Assembly (NCBI GenBank): GCA_032622095.1
Contig: CP136067.1
Location: 558,001-622,000, forward strand
From: Siphonodentalium dalli
Taxonomy: Eukaryota > Mollusca > Scaphopoda > Gadilida > Siphonodentaliidae
Length of the DNA: 64,000 bases
Direction: 5' to 3'
Below the pieces are notes generated by a model, which was not told where the DNA came from, did not search any database, and saw only the letters and a list, made by a program, of their open reading frames with translations. This document shows positions 58,396 to 64,000 of the stretch, in pieces. Made by a program: the position numbers and the translations under genes. Every line of letters starts with the position of its first letter. Within the stretch, counting starts at the first letter, position 1.

Positions 58396-60480
58396 AAAAA
58401 CGTGTATGAATTCGGTGGAAATTAGTGCCAAATAAATTTGTACCAGCGTTTGCCTCTTTTGACATATTTAAACCACTCCCATTAGACTCATGGATGCATG
58501 ATCTACTGGCGATGATTATATATATGTTTGGTGGTAATCAGGAACTAAACAAACCGACAGCAATTTGACGTCTTTAAATCACACAATGATATTCCTCGTA
58601 TCATAGAGAAGAATAATATATCAATTTTGTGGAAATTTGGGGTAAAAATAGTTTATTAAATCAATTGTTGATGCAACGCTGACTCGAACAACGCCATATT
58701 GCGAAGGTAATTATGTATTCGTTCGGTGGAAATCCGCGACAAAACTATTCTCACGATATATTTTTTAATTTTGCCGACCTCCCCCTTTTCTTCCCCTGAC
58801 ACCAACAGCGTCATTTTAGAAAATGTTTACCGCACCGTTATCTTCCTTGTAAACACTTACCCCTCTTAGAATGCCTTGGTGCCATCTCGATTGTACCGCG
58901 TGAAGTTATATATAGAACGCACACAGACAGACAGAAAGAAAGACAGACAGACAGACAGCACGATTTGATTTCTTGTATCATTTGAGAAGAACGTGTCTGA
59001 ATTTGATGGTAATTAGTACTAAAAATATTTTGTATCAGTCTTGGTGACCCTCCCGTCCCTATTTCAGTCTCAAGCTGCACACACTAAGACTCATTAGAGA
59101 TTAGAGATGCATATATATATATGAAATTGGTGAAAATTGGCGAGTATACATATTCGTATCAAATTTAAGGTCCCCATATCTCTCACCCATAGGGCACAAA
59201 TTTGGTGTATCACAGAGAAGAATATGTATCAATCTGGTGGAAATCGTCACTAAACATATAGATATAATTTGTTGTGTCCCTCTCATCTCTATACACCACT
59301 GACTCGAATGGCCCAACTTATGTCATCCTTAAACCACACGATTATACTCCTGATATCATGGAGATAATTGTTTATATGTTTGGTGATAATCGGTGACTAA
59401 ACAATTTTTTTTTATCAGATTTGGTACCAATCCACATTCCCCATCTCTCAAACAAACAGCACCACTATGGCGTCTTTAAATCACACGATTAGATTCCTCG
59501 TATCTTGGATAAGAACGTGTATCAATTTGGTGGAAATTGGCGCAAAAATATATTGTGCATCAATTTTGGTGCCCCTGTCCCTTTCAATGCAACCCTGACT
59601 CGAATGAGGCCACATTTGACAGATATAAGCAACACCATTAGACTCCTCATATCATGGGGATTATTTTGTATAAGTGTGGTGGCAGTCAGCGACTAAACCA
59701 ATTATTATCAAATTTAGTGCCCACCCCTCCCAATTTCTCAACCAAAAGACAACAATTTGGCATTGTTAAAGCGCACAATTTGATTCCTTGTATAATGTAG
59801 AAGAATATATATCAATTTGGTGGAGATCGGCGCTAAAATTAGTTTTTCAATTTTGGTGCCCCTCTCCCCTTCCGTGCATCCCTGACTCGAACGACGACAC
59901 TTTTAAACCACACCGTTGGTTTTTTCATATCATGGGTTTGGCGTTGTTAAATCGCACAATTAGATTTCTTATATCATGAAGAAGAATATATATCAATTTG
60001 GTGGAGATCGGCGCTAAAATTAGTTTTTCAATTTTGGTGCCCCTCTCCCCTTCCGTGCATCCCTGACTCGAACGACGCCACTTTTAAACCACACTGTTGG
60101 TTTTTTCATATCATGGAGATGATTATATATAAGTTTGGTGGAAATCAGCGACAGAAAAAAAATCTGCCCCTCCCCCTTCCGGGCACCCCTGACTTGAACG
60201 GCGCGACTTTTGCCATATTTAAACCACACCATTAGATTCCTCATATCATGGGGATTATTATATATAAGTTTGGTGGCCATCGGCGACAATTTTTTTTCTG
60301 CCCCTCCCCCTTTTCTGCCCCTGACAACAACGGCGTCACTTTAGAAAATTCTAACCCCGACCATTATCTTTCTCGTAAAAAGCTACTGATAGTAGACCCC
60401 TTTGGCATCATCTGGATGGTCCCCTGTGAATTTCTATAGAACACAGACAGACAGACAGACAGACATTCGCAAATATAGAT
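58396..60480. repeat. Decayed ~170 bp repeat region ending in (ACAG)n
   Basis: Blocks with CGTATCAtgGAGAAGAATAT, TCAATTTGGTGGAAATCGGC, GTGCCCCTCTCCCCTTCC and CCCTGACTCGAACGACGCCA recur roughly every 150-200 bp. (ACAG)n tracts lie at 58922-58957 and 60443-60466; the latter is followed by CATTCGCAAATATAGATATA, a 3' tail I associate with RTE-type elements. 59730-60264 is the source or sister of segment K. Confidence 0.65.
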
Positions 60481-60538
60481 ATAGATTATGCTAGGAAGTA
60501 CCGCCAATTATCACATTCTCTAAAAAAAGGTTAGCTTC

Positions 60539-60776
60539 TTAACACTTTGAGTGCCAGGTCGATTTTTGTATCAACCCATATACCCTGTGCCAATGCATTC
60601 TCTTATATATGCGAGTCGACCATAGGTCGCCTCGCATATATAAGAGAATGCATTGGCCTAACATTTTTTTTTTTTTTTTTTTACAATTTTTTACAATTTT
60701 AATAATTTATTCTTATATTATTTAACAGACTTATTTTTAGGTTTAGGGCCGATGAAATCGGCACTCAAAGGGTTAA
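60539..60776. mobile_element. Second TTAA-flanked MITE family with nested B-core half
   Basis: TTAA at 60539-60542 and 60773-60776; inner ends CACTTTGAGTGCC and GGCACTCAAAGGG. The middle is occupied by the first B-core palindrome (60584-60658) and T-rich spacer. Confidence 0.7.
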
Positions 60777-60923
60777 ACACACCGACTGCGATAATAGAAT
60801 CACCCACTGAACAGTGATACACATGATTCTTTGTTGAAGTATAAAAATGGTAACTTCAATTATGGGGCATGTATCAGATATCAAACAGGCTGCCTCACAC
60901 AGTTGATACACTCTTGTAGTTAA

Positions 60924-61356
60924 AGATGCATAATTCAAATTAATGCTGCCAAATGACTATTTCTTTGGCTTCGGGGGTGTAAAATGTTTGATTCGAGTCG
61001 AGGAACCCACCCATCAAAACTCAGAGTGATCAGATAACGATTTTTGAAATTTGTTATTTCTTGAAATGTTTAATTATTTGTGGCCCAGAAGCGAGTCGTC
61101 AAGCCGATTGTCTCGGACAAAATTTGCCGATGAAGATGGATAACTCTAAATTCAAGTGGTAATACGGCCAATTTTTGTGATATGAAAGTAATAATACGAC
61201 CATATTTCGTTGAACAACATCTTGATAAATAACACGTTTTTGGGAAATTTTATACCATAGTTGATATCGGTTAACATTAATCGATTCTGATAACAAAAGC
61301 ATATTTTGAAGAAATTTTGTTGTTGTTGTAACTTGGACTGATTGGATTGAGTACCT
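60924..61356. repeat. Family D element, diverged copy
   Basis: It has the GGCTTCGGGGGT, TTGATTCGAGTCGAGGAACC and GATGGATAACTCTAAATTCA blocks and the right end GATTGAGTACCT|TTAA (61357-61360). Confidence 0.7.
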
Positions 61357-61360
61357 TTAA

Positions 61361-62245
61361 GGCCTTTTATGTGCTGCCTCATTGCACAGAGATACACTGC
61401 TTGACATAATTGTGCATTCTCTTATATATGCGAATCTCCCATTTATAAGACTCGCATTTATAAGAGTATTGCACTGACACAGGGTCTTTAATGCCGCATC
61501 AGCACTTTTTTAACACTTTTGACCATTTTTTCTTACATTCTTTAACAATTTTATAATTTTTTCTAACATTTTTTAACAATTTTTATAATATTTTTCTACA
61601 TTCTTTGACAATTTTATCATTTTTAATATGTGTTAAGCCAATGCATTCTCTTATATATTCGAGGCGACCTATGGTCGACTCGCATATATAAGAGAATGCA
61701 TTGGCACAGGGCCGATTTGTTGTGAAAAGGGTTTAGGCCTTTTATGTGCTGCCTCATTGCACAGAGATACACTGCTTGACATAATTGTGCATTCTCTTAT
61801 ATATGCGAATCTCCCATTTATAAGACTCGCATTTATAAGAGTATTGCACTGACACAGGGTCTTTAATGCCGCATCAGCACTTTTTTAACACTTTTGACCA
61901 TTTTTTCTTACATTCTTTAACAATTTTATAATTTTTTCTAACATTTTTTAACAATTTTTATAATATTTTTCTACATTCTTTGACAATGTTATCAATTTTA
62001 ATATGTGTTAAGCCAATGCATTCTCTTATATATGCGAGGCGACCTATGGTCGACTCGCATATATAAGAGAATGCATTGGCACAGGGCCGATTTGTTGGGT
62101 AAAGGGTTTAGGCCTTTTATGTGCTGCCTCATTGCACAGAGATACACTGCTTGACATAATTGTGCATTCTCTTATATATGCGAATCTCCAATTTATAAGA
62201 CTCGCATTTATAAGAGTTTGCACTGACACAGGGTCTTTAGTGCCG
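61361..62245. repeat. 375 bp tandem repeat, 2.4 copies, containing a B-family part
   Basis: GGCCTTTTATGTGCTGCCTC starts at 61361, 61736 and 62111, exactly 375 bp apart. Each full unit has a degenerate small palindrome (CGAATCTCCCATTTATAAGA), the T-rich spacer and the second B-core palindrome plus a CCGATTTGTTGGGTAAAGGG end. The third unit stops after about 130 bp. Confidence 0.9.
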
Positions 62246-62306
62246 CATCAGCGCAGCTCCCATCATCAAAGGGATAATAAGGAGAAATATATAAAGTTTA
62301 ATGTTT

Positions 62307-62389
62307 AACCCACAGGGAGCCTCACCCAGATAGAAGCATGCACTACAGAGTGTCGTCTGCTGTAGTCTATGTGGGGTTCTCTATGGGTT
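62307..62389. mobile_element. Family C MITE with TTAA on both sides
   Basis: TTAA|CCCACAGGGAGCCTCA ... GTGGGGTTCTCTATGGG|TTAA. The clearest evidence that family C is also a TTAA-target element. It ends about 30 bp before the exon 11 acceptor. Confidence 0.8.
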
Positions 62390-62420
62390 AAACTGTCAGG
62401 AAAGGGTTAAATCTTTTCAG

Positions 62421-62631
62421 GTAACTCGATTCCGAATGTTTTCTCGGACACCGCAGTCCTACATGCTACAATCGGTGTTGAGAGTACGATTACTTTCGAA
62501 GCCAACGACACTGATGCTGCCGACAATGTGACCTTACAGATCATACAACAACCCGCCACAGGTTTCACCTTTGACCTTTCAACTCAGGTCGTCACGTGGA
62601 CACCTGCTGATACAACTGCCGTATCTATACA
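62421..62631 (+). CDS. Exon 11: cadherin/Ig-like domain
   Basis: The acceptor AATCTTTTCAG ends at 62420; the donor CA|GTAAGT is at 62632; phase 1 in, phase 2 out. SNSIPNVFSDTAVL, STITFEANDTDAADNVTLQII, then FDLSTQVVTWTPADT give the pattern of cadherin/Ig-like beta-sandwich domains ('N.PP.F', 'A.D.D.gD.v', 'G..tWtP'). This kind of domain follows the VWD part in invertebrate mucin-like proteins. Final strands would be on the next exon, where EGF-like sequence begins after about 20 residues. The acceptor lies just behind a family C MITE. Confidence 0.85.
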
Positions 62632-62662
62632 GTAAGTCTGAGTTATCTTCCCTGACTTATGA

Positions 62663-62697
62663 CAGGGGGCGCCACATGAACGCCTGCTGATATTGAA
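62663..62697 (+). repeat. Possible decayed copy of the exon 11 3' edge
   Basis: CAGGGGGCGCCACATGAACG and CCTGCTGATAT resemble CAGGTCGTCACGTGGACACC and TGCTGATACA at the end of exon 11. It is short, so the match is only suggestive. Confidence 0.5.
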
Positions 62698-63300
62698 AGG
62701 TGTTAATGGCATTCCCTTTACTGCATTTTATCACGGTGCTGCTGCAGTCACATAACCATTAACTGCAGTGCAGTTATTGTTGACCTCTGTTATAAACACA
62801 TAAAATAAGATTTGAACAATCCACAACATTATTCAGAATTATTATTTTTTTACTAAATAGCCAATTTCAACGAGAAATAGAAATAGCGGGCTACCATTAC
62901 CATATTCACCCTCTGCGAACCTCATTCTGCATGGCCTCATCTGCTATGGGAGACATAGACTCAGATTGATGTTCGAAAATGGTGAATATTGTGATGTACA
63001 TGCACCCATTGGGAACCTAGATTATGCAATGTGTCGTCTGCCAATTTGGGGATACATGAAACATTTCCCTTCTAGGAAGTTTCTATATCCCCTAATTTGC
63101 AGAATATAAAATCATAATTGAGGTGCCCAATGGGTGAACATAACCAACTTCAACTGGGGAACTTCAATCTGATCCTAGGTCTGCCATAGCAATTGAGGGC
63201 CTTAGCAGAATGAGGTCTCCAGAGGGTGAATTTGGTGATGCTAGCCCGCTGTGCCGGATAGCATCACTAAATTCACCCTCTGGGTACCTCATTCTGCAAA
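62698..63300. repeat. Intron 11 with family E copies
   Basis: A partial palindrome at about 62884-62932 and a full one at 63205-63298, with shared inner sequence (62940-63200) as in 47880-48080. Confidence 0.65.
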
Positions 63301-63666
63301 TGACAGACACGCTATTTGCAGGCTTGATGCTTTTACATGGAAAATATTACGATGAAAGAGATCACTTCTTGTGGACATGCATGCTTTCCTTGTCACCTAA
63401 TCCAATCAGAGGGGTGGTTGGTTGCCTGTTTCAGACAGACTAATCTATCTAATCAAGATAATCTGCCTGCCATCTGGTCTGGTTGTAAGGATATATTGGG
63501 CCAATTTGTGAAACATGTTTACATTGAATCTTAAAGAGTTTCGGGTGTCAAAAGTATAAATTATGATGTTTTATCTAGCTTGATTAGCAGGTAGGCACAG
63601 TTGGATAAGGCTAAAAGTTATTTATTATTTGCATTTTTTTGTTAATTTTCTAATTATATTTTTCAG

Positions 63667-63848
63667 AATTGGAGCAAGTGACAGTTCTGGTGCTTCAGCA
63701 TTGCCCGCCCTGGTCCCGATCGTCCTATGTAACAAATGTACTAACGGACAGGGAACATGTGACTTCGAGCAGTCTCGAATCACCGATAATGAGGCCGTCG
63801 CTGAATACTTCCGACTCGCATTATGTGTATGTGATGTTGGCTGGGAAG
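63667..63848 (+). CDS. Exon 12: end of Ig-like domain and EGF-like module
   Basis: The acceptor TATTTTTCAG ends at 63666; the donor G|GTAAGT is at 63849; phase 2 in, phase 1 out. The first residues IGASDSSGASA complete the beta-sandwich domain. VLCNKCTNGQGTCDF and then LCVCDVGWEG show the EGF-like cysteine pattern and the typical C-x-C...GW.G end. The frame was fixed by phase 2 joining with exon 11; another open frame through this exon (LEQVTVLVLQHCP) has no domain pattern and would break phase. The gene continues beyond the window, presumably with more EGF or Ig-like modules. Confidence 0.9.
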
Positions 63849-63861
63849 GTAAGTAGATAGG

Positions 63862-63958
63862 GAACATGGGAAGATCAAGTGTGAATTTAGTGAAACTAAC
63901 CCGCTGCTATATCACAGGGTTAGCTTCACTAAATTCACATTCTGGGAACCTCATTCTT
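63862..63958. repeat. Family E palindrome, diverged
   Basis: GTGAATTTAGTGAAACTAAC and GTTAGCTTCACTAAATTCAC form the arms around CCGCTGCTATATCACAGG. Confidence 0.7.
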
Positions 63959-64000
63959 TTTAGAATTTTTAAATCTCTGAAAAGTATATTTATCATCAAA

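Larger units (their letters stand above)
4510..63848 (+). other. MUC4-like mucin gene, visible model (12 exons, both ends missing)
   Basis: Joined exons: 4510-9207, 11433-11542, 18556-18861, 21531-21747, 29044-29285, 37659-37866, 41205-41450, 42550-42678, 46624-46821, 54385-54630, 62421-62631, 63667-63848. They sum to 6993 nt, 2331 codons without a stop. Splice phases (out of each exon) run 1,0,0,1,0,1,1,1,1,1,2,1 and every junction rejoins the frame. Domain order is Thr-rich mucin, NIDO, AMOP, VWD, cadherin/Ig-like, EGF. NIDO-AMOP-VWD in this order is the signature of MUC4 and of invertebrate mucin-like proteins. The product is inferred to be a secreted or membrane-tethered, O-glycosylated surface protein. 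Signal peptide, first exon, promoter, any transmembrane segment and the stop codon are outside the window. No transcript evidence is available, so exon ends are predictions from splice consensus plus homology. Confidence 0.85.

Noticed and set aside
63669-63860. Alternative open frame through exon 12 (MEQVTVLVLQHCP)
   Set aside because: Out of phase with exon 11 and without EGF pattern, whereas the chosen frame shows both.

Overview
This is animal nuclear DNA, most likely from an invertebrate. Introns are large with GT-AG ends and AT-rich, MITE-dense filler, there is no operon structure, and one extracellular multidomain gene spans the window. The domain set (Thr-rich mucin array, NIDO, AMOP, VWD, cadherin/Ig-like, EGF) belongs to the metazoan MUC4-like 'mucin-like protein' group. 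The transposon mix fits a marine invertebrate, but I cannot name a phylum.

One plus-strand gene is visible as 12 exons between 4510 and 63848. Exon 1 is a 4.7 kb Thr-rich mucin array. Exons 2-4 make a NIDO domain, 5-6 an AMOP domain, 7-9 a von Willebrand D domain, 10 the conserved region after VWD, 11 a cadherin/Ig-like domain and 12 an EGF-like module. Splice phases agree across all 11 junctions, and the joined exons give 2331 open codons. The 5' end (signal peptide) and the 3' end lie outside the window.

The most unusual observation is at the exon edges. At about half of the visible splice boundaries, the exon edge plus its splice site plus a little intron has been tandemly copied into the neighbouring intron. 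Examples are 17 donors in a frame-neutral 72 bp array after exon 4, 8 donors in a 145 bp array after exon 5, and 33 acceptors in a 111 bp array before exon 6. Smaller or decayed sets flank exons 1, 2, 3, 7, 8, 10 and 11.

The rest is repeats. There are two hAT-type insertions with perfect 8 bp target duplications, one carrying a broken BED-finger transposase start. There are several TTAA-flanked (piggyBac-like) and TA-flanked (mariner-like) MITE families, often nested, and minus-strand non-LTR reverse-transcriptase relics. Large foldbacks and minisatellites are also present; two of the minisatellites appear to have grown from MITE ends. Layout: 0-4.5 kb repeats; 4.5-9.2 mucin exon; 9.2-21.5 NIDO exons in MITE-rich introns; 21.7-29.0 two giant tandem arrays; 29.0-37.9 AMOP exons with their edge arrays; 38-46.8 hAT, MITEs and VWD exons; 46.8-54.4 MITEs, minisatellite and a 2.5 kb repeat element; 54.4-63.8 last exons and decayed repeats.
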